From: Mesorhabditis belari
Lineage: Eukaryota > Nematoda > Chromadorea > Rhabditida > Rhabditidae
DNA length: 64,000 nt
Direction: 5' to 3'
Assembly (NCBI GenBank): GCA_958450365.1
Contig: CAUEEP010000731.1
Location: forward strand, 2,604,501 to 2,668,500
Of this stretch, positions 48,842 through 59,807 are shown one piece after another. Both the position numbers and the translations under genes were made by a program. Numbering within the stretch: position 1 is the stretch's first letter; the number at the start of each line of letters is the position of its first letter. Under the pieces are notes generated by a model that had not been told where the DNA came from, did not search any database, and worked only from the letters and a program-made list of their open reading frames with translations.

Positions 48842-49992
48842 GAATTTGACGTTATTTTACGTAAAATCGCCAAAGACTACGCTGGATGAAGGGAAAACGC
48901 GTGAAAGGGGAGCATTTCGAGTGAAAAGTTACGACAGGGAAATAGTGAGAGAGAAATGGGGGATATTCGAATATTGAAAAGGATTTGTTTACAGCTATTG
49001 TTGGTGCCAAATAGAAAACACAGATACGCTAATTTGTAATTATTTGGCGCTTTTTCCACTGTAAACAATGTTCTTTATACATTCAACTTTTTGTTGTAAA
49101 AATGGGATTTCATTTGCGATTGGCGATAAATTCTTTATACTTACATTATCAAAAAATCACAAATAAATCACGAAATTCAATCGATTTCCTCGATTTTCAA
49201 AAATCGTTGATCGTTTTGTTGGGATGGATTTGAAGAGGAGAACTGTGGGCGAAGTGGAGGGGAATATTGGGGAGGAAATTCTCTGAAAGTTCAGTTTTCT
49301 ATGTTCTTTTCTTGTTGATCCAAACGTTCAATTCAGCGAACATTTAGTTGAACTGTACTAAAATATATTGGAGTGCAGCAGTAGACTACAGAACGCCGTG
49401 TACTTTGTGCTCTCTCACGCACTCTGGCAAACTCGAGCCTTCACTTTTAAAAGAGTGTGCCAGAGATTGCGCGTTTCTGGTATGTATTACAGTAAATTAC
49501 AGTACGACTGTTCTATATTTACTATGAAGCATACTGTAGTACTACATATGATACTACAAAAACCTGAATGGCATCTCAAAAACTGGGCGGAAAACCCGCG
49601 GCTGCACGTGGATCGGGATGAAATAGGGGCCAGCCTGGAAAGATAACTTTGTTTACCGTATTTTCCCAGTGTTTAGCCGAGTTGATGACTATTTTTACGA
49701 TTTCCAAGTTTTTACAGAAGCTCAACCCTCAAATCCCCCACAAGATCTCATCGTCAGCTACATTCTCCGACCCCACATCGATAGGTTCTAATAAGCGATT
49801 TTCGAGATTTCAAGCAATTTAGGCGAAGCTTACGGTGCACTACTATTAGGGAAGATACGGTAGTCAAATTCTACAGTACTCAATACTTGTCTGTAATATC
49901 AGAACATGTAACGGTGCTACAGTAATACTTTGTGTGTCTTTTAGAAGCACCGAATAGTTGTAATCTTGAAAAGTGTCATGGTTACAGTAATC
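48842..49992. other. Intergenic region, arrestin to NLE1
   Basis: No conserved coding frame. It contains a variant family A MITE (49,398-49,473) and many TACAGTA/TACTGTA motifs from 49.35 kb onward, marking the edge of the repeat-rich domain. The NLE1 promoter and the arrestin 3' UTR must lie here. Confidence 0.5.
49398..49473. repeat. MITE family A variant
   Basis: GTGTACTTTGTGCTCTCTCA and an inverted ACTCTGGCAAACTC / GAGTGTGCCAGAG core. The termini fit family A; the core is shorter and diverged. Confidence 0.5.
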
Positions 49993-52900
49993 CTAGGCTA
50001 TATACTTTGCAGTATTGCGATCATGTAGTTGCGTAAATGAGCCGGCTTTCCGTACCTGTCTTCCTGGATATGGTGGTGGTCGGTCGGAGAATTCCTCGAA
50101 TGGCACATAATAATAGGGATCCGAGTGAAGAGACGATGAACAAAAGGACGACTTCTCGAAAGAGTCTAAACGATGACAAAGTGTACAATAGTGGAGATTG
50201 GGCACAGTACCGTAGTCTTGTGGCACTTGGACTCTACAGTACTCCTACAGTACTCCTGGGAGTCATGTAGACTCTACCGTACGCTTACAGTATCAAGCAC
50301 TGTAGGGTGATCAATTTACAGTGTTTACCTATAGAGTTCATGCTGGCCGATTGTCGAATCGCTCTCGGCATCATCATCGTTCGATTGCCGACAAAAATCG
50401 GCACCTCCACCTCGAAATACCCGGCGCTTGCCACGAGGATACTGTAGGTGACCTGGAAATTGAATTTTGCATTTGCTAAATTATTCTAGCTAAATATTCT
50501 AGCCAGGTTTTAAGATCTGTAAGCCAAGTGCCAAATCCGGGGATCTTTTATAAGTCAGGCAAGACGATTCATTAAAGCCATGCAAGGCTTTTAGCAAAAC
50601 CTGGATCTGGTCATGGCCTAGCCTGGTACTACGGTGCTTTCCACCGCAAGTGCATCACTACCATTATACCACCTCAAATTGCTCTGAAATGGGATTGTGA
50701 TGGTTTGTATGCTTGGGTATAAAGAGATTGTGATCGTTTTTTGATGTTGGAGTCGTATAATGGGAGAGTATCGCAGTTTTTGTCTAGAAGAAAGTCCGGG
50801 GACAAGTATCACGTACTAGACATGGGAAAATTCCAAGCGGAACCTAATTCCGCCTTTGTTTTCTCAGCCGTCTCTTGGGCGATTCCTCGGAAATTTTGTC
50901 TACAAGCAGAGAATGTCAATTTTTATTTGTAAACAAAATTTCAAGACAATCTTCAGGACAAAGAGGCTGAGAAAACGAAGATGGAATTGGGTTTGGGTTG
51001 GGAATTTCCCCATGTCTAACCTGTATAGCAGAATTCGCCGTCAAAAGAGTCGGATAGAGATCGGGCGGCACTTGCAAAGAGTGATGGATTTTCATCGAAT
51101 CCCCGCTTGGACACGCGCCACAAACAGCTCGGCGAATCGTGTGACTCCTGGAAAGTATGGACTTTACAACACTTAGTTTGATAGAATTGCAAATTTAGCC
51201 ATCAACTTTCACGCACTCATTCCTCGTGCCATCACCGCTTTTGTAAGCGGTGCGTTGACGCAACTCGAGTGTAATTGATCGCAGATTGCTCGAGTGGACC
51301 CCGTTCGTCACCTCACCGGACACCAGCACGTGTTCACCTGAAAAGATTCATTTTATATATACTTTGTGGTCGAAATTCGCAAACGCACACCTTCTAGTGC
51401 ACTAATTTTAGCACAAAGCCATTGTTGGGTACGCCAGAGAGGGTGTGTTTACGCTTTCAAGAGCTTAAAGTACACAGGTAAACCCAAAACGATCTACGAT
51501 ACAGCAATAACTAGAGTTTTCGGATTTCGGATTACTTTTAGTAGAGAGCACTTTTTGGCAGTTCGAGGCTTCTAAAAGACACTCATAAAGGTTACTGTAG
51601 AGGAAAGTTTACGGTAGAAATGAAAGCATTTACCCGGCATAAACGCAGCCTTCTCAATCTCGAGTTTCACATTCGCGTCGAGAATGTTGAAGCAAAGAAA
51701 TTTGCGCTTCAAATGTCGCTGCATGTGCACCGGTTTCTCGAATTCGGGAAACGAGCTCATCGAGACGGAACCTAAAGAGAATACCGTATTTCTTCGGAAT
51801 AGAAGACCGGTTAAAGAGTATGATCGCGTACTCCTGCGTAGCAGCCCCTTTTAAAATTTCTTTTCTGCATAAAAGCTTTCAATCAAGTGCTATAGAGCTG
51901 GAAAATGGCTCAAAAATACGACATTGAGCTAACAGATTTTTGAGTCATTTTCCAGCTCTATAGCACCTGATTGAAAACTTTTATGCAGAAAAGAAATTTT
52001 AAAAAGGGCTGCTACGCAGGAGTACGCGATCATACTCTTTAACCGGTCTTCTATTCGAACAAATACGGTAAATGGTAATTGCAAATAAATTAAATCAATA
52101 AAATCAATAAAATCAATTTCAAATTTCCCAACCGATCACATCGATTTCCCGCTCGTTCTCCAGCATGGCCTCCTCGTTGTTTTTGCGGGCTTTAAGCTAA
52201 AATGAGTAAATGGTACAGTGGACTACTGTAATCTTGCCTTAGCCAATCCGTTTCCTAAAACGTGTCCCCTTTCCCCTTTCTACCGTAATCTTGTTTCTAT
52301 TAATGTCACTTACATGTACTCGAAAACGATAGGCGATCGCACCGAATTTTCCCCGGATTGAGCCGGGCGTGTCGGTGGCGATGTTGATGACGCCTGGAAC
52401 CCGGAAAATCCCTGACGGAAGCACCGATTTACCCTTGTGCATCACCTGAATGTTACAGCAGTCAAAGAATCAGAGTAAACTACAGTAGCCAGGCGTACTT
52501 TGTGCTCTTGAAAACGTTCACTTTCTGACGCACTCAATTCTTCACTTTTCTTTCAGCAACAATTTCGTGGCAAAATGAGGAATTCAATGCACCAGAGGCG
52601 ATGCGTTTAGGGCACAAAGTACACCCCAACAAGCCTCACCTGATGCACTAGCAATTGACTCAAATCGAGCGGTACGTTGATCACCGTTTGCACGGTATCC
52701 TGTCCATCGACGGTGCATCTACGAAAGATATCTTTTCTCATCTTGTTCTTAGTTGTAAGTTTAAAAATCTAGCTAAATCTAAGTCGTAACACGAAGGTTT
52801 GTCCCTAGGAAATCTCTTAAATTTCGCAAGTTTAAAAGGTTTAAAAGATTTTTGACAGGTCAGGGTGCTCTAGGAATGTTTTGTAGTTAATCCAGACTCA

Positions 52901-55729
52901 CCTGCAAACTCCTTCAAAGACTCCGCCCACTTCAATCACCTCAATTCGATCGCGAATCCGGAACTCGAAAACGATTGGATACTCCTGGAAAAGGGTCGTG
53001 AAAAGGAGTTTAGGCTTACAAGGCTTTTTAGCCTGAAAATTCACACGTGGAAAAGGGTCGTGTTTCCAGTGAATTTTCAGGCTAAAAAGCCTTGTAAGCC
53101 TAAACTCCAGACGAAGACAAATTCAACAAAACCGGGCCCAAGGATGCTCTGAACTCAAAGTACTGTAATGGATTAGGGTAGTGGTGTTTTTACAGAAGAT
53201 GCTACTGTAACCCGAACCGTTTCGGAGTCACGATCCTCTCGGCTAATCCTTTTTCTAAAAGGCACTCATTTTAGACAAACTACCGTAATCCACTCGAGAA
53301 CACAGACGTTTTATGCTGGTTGAGGGGATTCTCGTTTTCTACGATAAGCGTGTTAGAGAGCTTTTCAAGATGAAACTTTTCGTCGACGCCGATGCTGATA
53401 TTCGTTTAGCGAGGAGAGGTCGGGTTTTTAGCAAAGTACTCAGATAAACTAATGAGTTTTCTAAAATGCACCCCATTTTAGACAAACTACCTGCCAGTTT
53501 TCATTCGATCAGCTCAATTTTGGTCACATTGAATGAGTTTTATGATTTCCTCATCGAATTCGACCAAAAACTGGCTAGTGGAGTACGGTAGTTTGTCTAA
53601 AATGAGTGCCTTTTAGAAAAAGGATTAGCCGAGAGGATCGTGACTCCGAAACGGTTCGAGTTACAGTCGCATCTTCTTTAAAAATACCACTACGGTAATC
53701 CATTACAGTACTTTGAGTTTAGAGCATCCTTGGGCCCGGTTTTGTTGAATTTGTCTTGAGTCTGGAGTTTAGGCTTTTTAGGTGCTTTTTAGGAAACTGA
53801 TTAGATGAGAGGAATTTGCTTTAGTTTATTCTATTGTAGTTCTTTTTGTTGACTTCTAGATAAACTTTGAGATAATCCCTTAAAAAGTTTTCAAACGAGT
53901 TTCCCGTATCCATTTTTGGAGAGTGCTCAAGAAAAAGAACAGCTGATTCAAAAAAGGGAATGAAATGCGCAAAATCGATTTTCCTGAAAAAGTGTGTCAC
54001 CAAATATAATCGAATTATTTTCTCTTGAAAATCCGGTTTGAAACGAGTTGCATTCTTTGAGATTATGTACTTTGAGCTCTGTGAACGCATCCCTTCTAGC
54101 GCACTGGATTCTTTGATGTTCTACGGTGAGAAAAATGAGGAATTCAGTGCGCCAAAGAAGATTTGTTTACAAGGGCACAAAGTACACCCGCTTACCCGTC
54201 CCGTTTCGATTGGGTTCTCCTGGAAAATGATTCGGATCGCTTTCTTTTTGCCCATAGCACTGAAATCGGATCGTCTTGTAAAATGTAGAAAAAATAGAAT
54301 GACAAAGAAGGTGTAGAATTGAACAAGATATTTCAAGGTAATGAAAATGAGTATTTGGATCCGGAGCTTTTCTAAAAAGCTAGGATAGATCTAGGTAAGA
54401 CCTAGTTGGTAAGACTTAGAAGTCAGCCTCGTCTAAACGGAGTTTGACCCAAGACTGGGCTTGTACTTGGACTTCATAGATAGGTACTTGATGATGTGTT
54501 GATGCAGTAACTATTTGGCACTTGGAACTAGTAAAATATAATTTGCCAGGCTAGGCCAGTTTTAAGTCTGAGCCTGACTGAGTAGGCTGAGCTTAGGCCT
54601 GATTGCTACTGTGCATGATAACACCTAGACAGGGGCTAGTATTGTGTATGTACAGTCTTTACATGGTAGTGGATAGCTTTGCGATATAAAAAAACGCACA
54701 AGCTACAATAGGGAGTAAATCGATAAAGAAAAAAAAAGGAAGAGCTTTGGAAGATTTCAAAGTGATCAAGTGAGTGAGTCAAAAGAAGATTTTGAGAAAA
54801 CGAAAGGAAAGCTGACAAAAGCCTTTTTTGGAGAAGGGAAACTGGGTGGATCTGAACAAAAAGGGGAGGTGATCGAATGGGGAAAAGGAAAGGGGCATCG
54901 AGGAGTAAGCTAAATACGGGTTTCTTTGGTGTTCAGATTTTGTAATCACATCTTCTGGTGCACTCAATTCTTCCTTTTCAAGAAAACCGGGCCCAAGGAT
55001 GCTCTAAACTCAAAGTACTGTAATGGATTATTGTAGTGGTGTTTTTACAGAAGATGCTATTGTAACCCGAACCGTTTGGAAGTCACGATCCTCTCGGCTA
55101 ATCCTTTTTCTAAACTGGGTGGATCTGAACAAAAACGGGAGGACGAATGGGGAAAAGGAAAGGGGCATCGAGCAATCCAGCTAATCTTAACTGAATACCT
55201 TCAAACTAGACTGAATATCATAATCTAGACTGAATATCCTAATCCAGACTGAATAGCGTAATCCAGCTAATCTTAACTGAATACCTGAACAAAAAGGGGA
55301 GGTGATCGAATGGAGAAAAGGAAAGGGCATCGAAGAGTAAGCTAAATACGGGTTTCTTTGGTGTTCAGATTTTGTAATCACACCCATCTGGTGCACTCAA
55401 TTCTTCGTTTTCTTGCATAGCATTAGTGCTCGAGAAAATGAAGATTTAAGGGTGCTTAAACGGCACTTAAGTACACTTCAAAGAATACGATCGATTCATG
55501 GAGCTAACTAAAGCACTCGGAAATTGGGTGATTGAAATGAGCACGATTTTTAAAGTAATGAAGTATGTTCCTCTCCTTTAATGGGGACATGTTTTAGAAA
55601 AAAACTTACCTAAAAGAAACACTCTCTATTGATAAAACTATCGTCCAAAGCTCTAGCTTAGACCTCAGCATTTCTTTGTTGATCAAAAAACGTCACCAAA
55701 ATCGGATCGTTTCCCTTTTCTTTGATCTC
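49993..55729 (-). CDS. Alpha-arrestin (arrestin-domain protein), 5' end not found
   Basis: About eleven exons encode at least 420 residues. The N-terminal arrestin fold is seen in [13 protein letters not shown] (55,664-55,729), [20 protein letters not shown] and [18 protein letters not shown]...[10 protein letters not shown]; the C-terminal fold in [32 protein letters not shown] and a final [10 protein letters not shown] strand. The tail has DRPPPYPG, a PPxY motif that in this family recruits NEDD4-type HECT ubiquitin ligases. Alpha-arrestins act as adaptors in endocytosis of membrane proteins. The exon ending AATGA must use donor GTGCGT (about 51,215) to keep frame. A 24-nt exon (ENPIETGR, about 54,196-54,219) links the first two folds. 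The first coding exon with a start is not identified upstream of 55,729. Introns carry numerous MITEs. Stop TAG 49,993-49,995. Confidence 0.8.
51359..51475. repeat. MITE family A
   Basis: ACTTTGTGGTCG...AAACGCACACCTTCTAGTGC faces GTACGCCAGAGAGGGTGTGT and ends CTTAAAGTACAC. Intron of the arrestin gene. Confidence 0.65.
51782..52070. mobile_element. 289-bp fold-back element in arrestin intron
   Basis: Ends TACCGTATTT and AAATACGGTA; arms of about 120 nt are almost perfectly complementary (AGAAGACCGGTTAAAGAGTA against TACTCTTTAACCGGTCTTCT; CTCCTGCGTAGCAGCCC against GGGCTGCTACGCAGGAG; TTTCTTTTCTGCATAAAAG against CTTTTATGCAGAAAAGAAA). Bounded by TA at both sides, so a mariner-like TA target is possible. 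No reading frame. Confidence 0.85.
52495..52624. repeat. MITE family A, full length
   Basis: GTACTTTGTGCTCTTGAAAAC at the left faces GTTTAGGGCACAAAGTAC at the right, with CTGACGCACTCAATTCTTC and GAGGAATTCAATGCACCAG inside. Intron of the arrestin gene. Confidence 0.75.
53005..53108. repeat. Perfect 40-bp inverted repeat, 24-nt loop
   Basis: GGAGTTTAGGCTTACAAGGC followed by TTTTTAGCCTGAAAATTCAC is exactly complementary to the matching right arm ending GCCTTGTAAGCCTAAACTCC. The loop contains a second copy of TGGAAAAGGGTCGTG, which also occurs just left of the repeat. Confidence 0.9.
53101..53775. mobile_element. Large inverted repeat, arms about 190 bp (family B)
   Basis: Left arm 53,101-53,300 (CCGGGCCCAAGGATGCTC, AGTACTGTAATGGATTA, GGAGTCACGATCCTCTCGG, GGCACTCATTTTAGACAAAC) is repeated in reverse orientation at 53,583-53,775 with few changes. 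The 280-bp centre itself contains another palindrome (CCAGTTTTCATTCGATCAGC against CGAATTCGACCAAAAACTGG). Related copies occur at about 54,980-55,110 and 56,894-57,079. Intron of the arrestin gene. Confidence 0.85.
54067..54187. repeat. MITE family A, best preserved copy
   Basis: GTACTTTGAGCTCTGTGAAC...CCCTTCTAGCGCACTGG faces AATTCAGTGCGCCAAAGAAG...TTACAAGGGCACAAAGTAC. 121 bp, nearly palindromic. It ends about 8 bp from the 24-nt arrestin exon. Confidence 0.8.
54842..55400. repeat. Local duplications: three copies of a 60-130 bp unit
   Basis: A unit beginning TGGATCTGAACAAAAAGGGG and including GGAAAAGGAAAGGGGCATCG, GCTAAATACGGGTTTCTTTG and TGGTGCACTCAATTCTTC occurs at 54,842-54,980, truncated at 55,115-55,175 and again at 55,285-55,400. 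Between copies 2 and 3 is a minisatellite-like run of CTGAATA(T)CSTAATCCAGA units (55,185-55,285). Confidence 0.8.
55362..55477. repeat. MITE family A, diverged
   Basis: CACACCCATCTGGTGCACTC faces the degraded AAGGGTGCTTAAACGGCAC, ending AAGTACACTT; it overlaps the third copy of the local duplication. Confidence 0.45.
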
Positions 55730-56210
55730 CTAACAGCAATTTTCATTCACAAACGAATTCCCCTAAAGATTTATCATTCTCTTTGAAGTGATTTGGGTAA
55801 AAAAAAAGTGATTTCAGCTAGTGATTTCGTTTAATTTCGTTTAATGATTTCGTTGATTCGATAATGATTTCGTTTAATTTTCTAACGAAATTGATATATG
55901 ATAACCAATGTTTTTTTTGTAGAATTGAAGCAAGTTTGCGAAATTTTTTTTCTAGAAGAAAACTCATAAACTTTCGAAGAGAAAAATTTGAGGGAAATGA
56001 GTACAAATCCTATTGAGAAAATGATCGGAAAAAAAAGAGCGAGAAATGAGAGAAATTTGGGTAATTAAGCCAAGAGAATTCGATGCTGGCTTGCATTTCG
56101 GAAAGAAAAGCAATAAGAAAACAAGGGAAATTTTTGATTTTTGTGCAGAATGAGCAAATGAAAATGAAAATGAAAATGAAAATTTCATCGATTCAAGCTT
56201 GAAAACTTAG

Positions 56211-56500
56211 GGTTTGTGCTCAAAAATTTAGCAAAAACACCCCTTCTGGTGCATTCAATTCTTCCATTTTTCAAGCAGCATTGGTGGTTTTTTGGTGCAA
56301 AGAAAGAATCAACTATAGAAATGATTTACAGTAATCTGTCTGAAAAGCTACAGTACTAGCAGCTGACTTTTGACTGCCATCTAAAACTGACTAATCTACT
56401 GTATTTTTTGCGCATTTAGCGCTTTAGTTCTCGAGAAAAACAAAGAATTGAGTGCACTAGAAGGGGTGTTTTTACAAGAACAATACAAGAGCACAAAGTC
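56211..56500. repeat. MITE family A split by a nested insertion
   Basis: The left arm (56,211-56,280, ACACCCCTTCTGGTGCATTC) and right arm (56,418-56,500, GAGTGCACTAGAAGGGGTGT) are separated by about 135 bp containing ACAGTAATCTGTCTGAAAAG and GCTACAGTACTAGCAGCTG, so a second sequence appears to have inserted into the loop. Confidence 0.6.
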
Positions 56501-56893
56501 GCATTCAATTTTCGACTAAAGAATTTCTAAAAACCAATTCATGAACCTGAACCTGATGGAGTGATTGTAGTTGAAGATAAAGCCAGCTGAAAGAAGCACA
56601 GCTGGTTTGGGGAGACATTTCTCAAATAGCAAAAGAAAAGAGAAAAAAATAAGGAGGGTAAGGCATTTAAAATTTCTCTTTACTTTTTTTAAGAATGACC
56701 TTGGTGTGAGGGTGACACGGGAGAGGAGGTGAAGGAGAGAAAAAGAGAAACAGAGAGGGAAAGGCAGGGAGTGGGCATTCACTGGACACTTTTTGGATAC
56801 AGGATTGAGAAAATTCACACCCTTACATGGTTGATGAGTAATATTGATAAGGGAAATGACTGGGATATTGTTTTTACAAAAATAATCGTGTTC

Positions 56894-57079
56894 TTTTCCT
56901 AAAAGCACCTATTTTAGATAGACACCGTAATCCGATCGCCAGTTTTCATTCGATTAGCCCAATTTTGGTCATATTCGATGAGGGAATCACAAGGCTCAGC
57001 CAATGTGACCAAAATTGGGCTGATTGAATGAAAAATGATTACGGTAGTTTGTCTAAAAATGGATGCATTTTAGAAAACG
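56894..57079. repeat. Palindrome related to family B
   Basis: CCTAAAAGCACCTATTTTAG...AGCCCAATTTTGGTCATATT faces AATGTGACCAAAATTGGGCT...GGTAGTTTGTCTAAAAATGG. The inner part matches the core palindrome of the 53 kb element. Confidence 0.75.
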
Positions 57080-57195
57080 GATTCGTCAAGAGGAAGAAAG
57101 GCACGTAACAGTCCTTCTATTGGTTACGATAGCTTTTTGGTTGAATAATGTTAAATCTAATGAACAGAGTATGTTTCTCTCTTCGAATCCTTTCC

Positions 57196-57368
57196 CTAAA
57201 CCGTGTCCCTTTCTACCGTAATCTTGTCTCGATTTTTATCCAATCTCTATCCACATTTTGTATTTTTCGATATCCTTTGTGAATCATCAAAGAATCAAAA
57301 AAAAGTAGATGATTGGATCAAAAATAGGGACAAGATTACGATAGAAAGGGGAAAGAAACACGGTTTAG
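57196..57368. repeat. MITE family C, palindromic
   Basis: Ends CTAAACCGTGTCCC and its inverse CGGTTTAG, with TTTCTACCGTAATCTTGTC facing GACAAGATTACGATAGAAA. Half copies of the same arm occur near 52,253-52,300 and 10,395-10,425. Confidence 0.75.
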
Positions 57369-58237
57369 GATTGTTTTAACGCCAAGGCAATGCACGCTGA
57401 AATGAGAAACAAAAGATATTCAAATGTAGCCAAATAATATTGTTTTGAGCTTGTGATCCTTTGCCTTTTTGCTGTGAGTTTTATAAATTACCCTCAAAAC
57501 CTGGGTTGACCTCAAAAATGCGATCCAAAACCAGTCCTTTGTTTTTCTTTTTCTTTCTTTTTTTTCCTTTTCCTCTTTCTCCCTCATCGTGTTATTTTAT
57601 GATGACACGGTTGGTGGTTGAAGGTGGACTGGATTTTCACTTTTTGTGCAATTTTTCAATGGCAAAACCCTTTCACCTTTCGCCTCTGATGGCAGAAATT
57701 TTGGTGATCTTAAAACTAATTATCTATTTTGATAGCGTAATCATAGAGGGGCTGTAGAGACTTTAGAATGATCAAAATGTTAGCTAAATAGCTAAATAGC
57801 TGGAAAAAGTTTAATGCCGCTGGAAAAAAACGGATAAAATTTCATTAAAAAGCATCCATTTTCAGCTGTTGGGGCACAAAAAAGAATTTCGGAGAGAGGC
57901 TTGAAAATAGAATTATTAGAAAGATTACGGTCGTTTAGTTGCGATGACAACATTGCATAATGGATTGTAGACCGTTCACTGCTTACTTGTTTGTGCTTGT
58001 TTTAAAAAATATGTTCGTTGTGTAATTGTAATTGTCGGTGTAAAATTGTAAGTTTTATAAGTTATAAAAATGCATTTTCCAATCCGATCAACAAAACGTT
58101 TTCATTTTTTCACGAGTTTTCTTTTCTCGTAACTACATTTTGTTTCACACACACACACCACACACTGGCACTGACACTTTTGTGGAGGGAAATGGTTAGT
58201 TGGGTGTTTTTTTTTGGACTAGCATTCGGTTAACGGA

Positions 58238-58329
58238 TACTTTGTACTTCAATAAACGCACCTTTTCTGTCACACCGAATTCTCCTAAATGTGCCAGAAA
58301 GGGTATGTTTACAAGAGCACAAAGTACAC
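58238..58329. repeat. MITE family A, short copy
   Basis: TACTTTGTACTTCAATAAAC...CACCTTTTCTGTCACACCG faces AATGTGCCAGAAAGGGTATG and ends GAGCACAAAGTACAC. Confidence 0.65.
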
Positions 58330-58879
58330 ATCAAAGGAACCCCCAAAACAACATCCAATCTATCCCGATTTCTCCCCACTTACCAACAACAAAACAAGAA
58401 AATAAACAAAATATGGCCAAGAATATTCTAAACAAGAAAAATATAAAACAATGAATGCAAAAAAAACGTTTATACGCACAATCTATCGTCAGGGCGCGCT
58501 TGGGTTTCTCGGCTTGGGGGGAAAAGAGAAAAGAAGGGGTGTGGTAAATCCGAAATTTTATCAAGTTCAAGAAAACTTTGATCTTTGAAATTCTTCGTTT
58601 TCCTTCTACTTGTAGATTTTTGAAAACACTAGCCTTTCGCGCATAACGCGTTCCTTTGAAACCGAATTCCTACCGTATCACAGCGGATTATTGTATCTCT
58701 CAAATTTCGCAAGGTTGAAAGTTTTTCAGCTTTATGTTGAGTCAACAATCTCTTAGCGTTACAGTAATCCTAAATACCGAAGATATTTACGATTATCCAA
58801 AGCTTTAGAAACACCTGGGAAGATTACTGTGTATACTAAAATTTTGAAAGCTCGAACCCTCTCAAGCTAAACTCCTACC

Positions 58880-59020
58880 GTATCCCCAACTACAAATCGT
58901 TCTTCAACTCCCACACAATCCCTCTACTGCTGTTATCCCCCAAAGTTTGCGCCGAGGAACTTTTCACGACTGCCCCATATGAAGAAAAATACGCGAAAAT
59001 CTCATCGAATGACCGACGTT
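58880..59020 (-). other. Orphan exon-like open frame
   Basis: The minus strand reads SFDEIFAYFSSYGAVVKSSS, continues AQTLGDNSSRGIVWELKNDL and stops at TAG. Codon composition is like real exons here, and IFAYFSSYGAVV resembles the second helix and loop of an RRM. But no good acceptor precedes it: the frame is closed upstream by TGA and the only AG is in GATGAG. It may be a terminal exon with a weak acceptor, a pseudo-exon or chance. Confidence 0.25.
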
Positions 59021-59572
59021 CGGCAAATGGGAAAAGCGATCACAAAACAATCAATCGCAACAGGAGCCCGAATGGTTTTTGGGCAATAGGAAGGGTGCAA
59101 GTGGAGTCTCGGGAAGAGGCGAGCACAAAGTACACGGGGATTATATTGACCTCCCAACTCCCCTTGCACCAGGAGGTTCTTTCTCACGGGATCTTCCATG
59201 AAATGAAGCGGATATAATCTGAAAAACACAACAAAACAGCAAAGGTCAGATCTTATTTTGAACACATTTTTTTTGTTGTAAACGGACACAGGAAGAGGAA
59301 AAAGAACACAAACAATATGAGCAACAAAATCGAGAGAGACAAAATAGGGGGCACATTTTGATGACGATGGAGCTTTGTGCAGAAATCTTGGAAATGGGAA
59401 CTTTTGAGAATACAAACTAAATACTAACAAGACACTCAACTAAGCACTTTGAGCTAGCGGGGATTTTGAGGAAGGGGAAACGAATCTATATTTCAACGAT
59501 CAACGTGACAAACTAACAGGAGGATTGGGGGGATTTGAAAAAATACAATGGATATGAAACAGCGGGTGCAAC

Positions 59573-59807
59573 CAGAGGTGGCAAAAGGGTCGTCCCCTGT
59601 CTCGCATCCGCCCCCTCTAAAAATTTTCCGCCCCTTACAAGGGCAGAAATAAGGCCCAATCGCTCTCCATCCGCCCCTTTCTAGTTATAATTTTTCATTT
59701 TTTCAAGCTCGCCCCGCCCCTTAGTGTAAATTTGCACAAATTCACTGCCCCGCCCCTTGCAAAAATTTACAAAACCTCGCCCCGTCCCGCCCCTTTTGCC
59801 ACCTCTG
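59573..59807. mobile_element. hAT-type MITE with 8-bp target duplication
   Basis: The element starts CAGAGGTGGCAAAAGGG and ends CCCTTTTGCCACCTCTG, a perfect 17-bp terminal inverted repeat of the CAGRGGTGG...type used by hAT transposons. Both sides carry the identical 8-bp GGTGCAAC (59,565-59,572 and 59,808-59,815), the target duplication size of hAT. The interior is a run of CCGCCCC-rich units and has no frame. Confidence 0.92.

Noticed and set aside
56516..56908. Minus-strand open frame of 130 codons near arrestin 5' region
   Set aside because: Considered as the missing arrestin N-terminus, but the composition is AT-rich hydrophobic without arrestin features and it overlaps repeat sequence.
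57461..57757. Plus-strand open frame of 98 codons
   Set aside because: Built on a T/C-rich tract giving a poly-Phe segment; no homology and no neighbouring exons.
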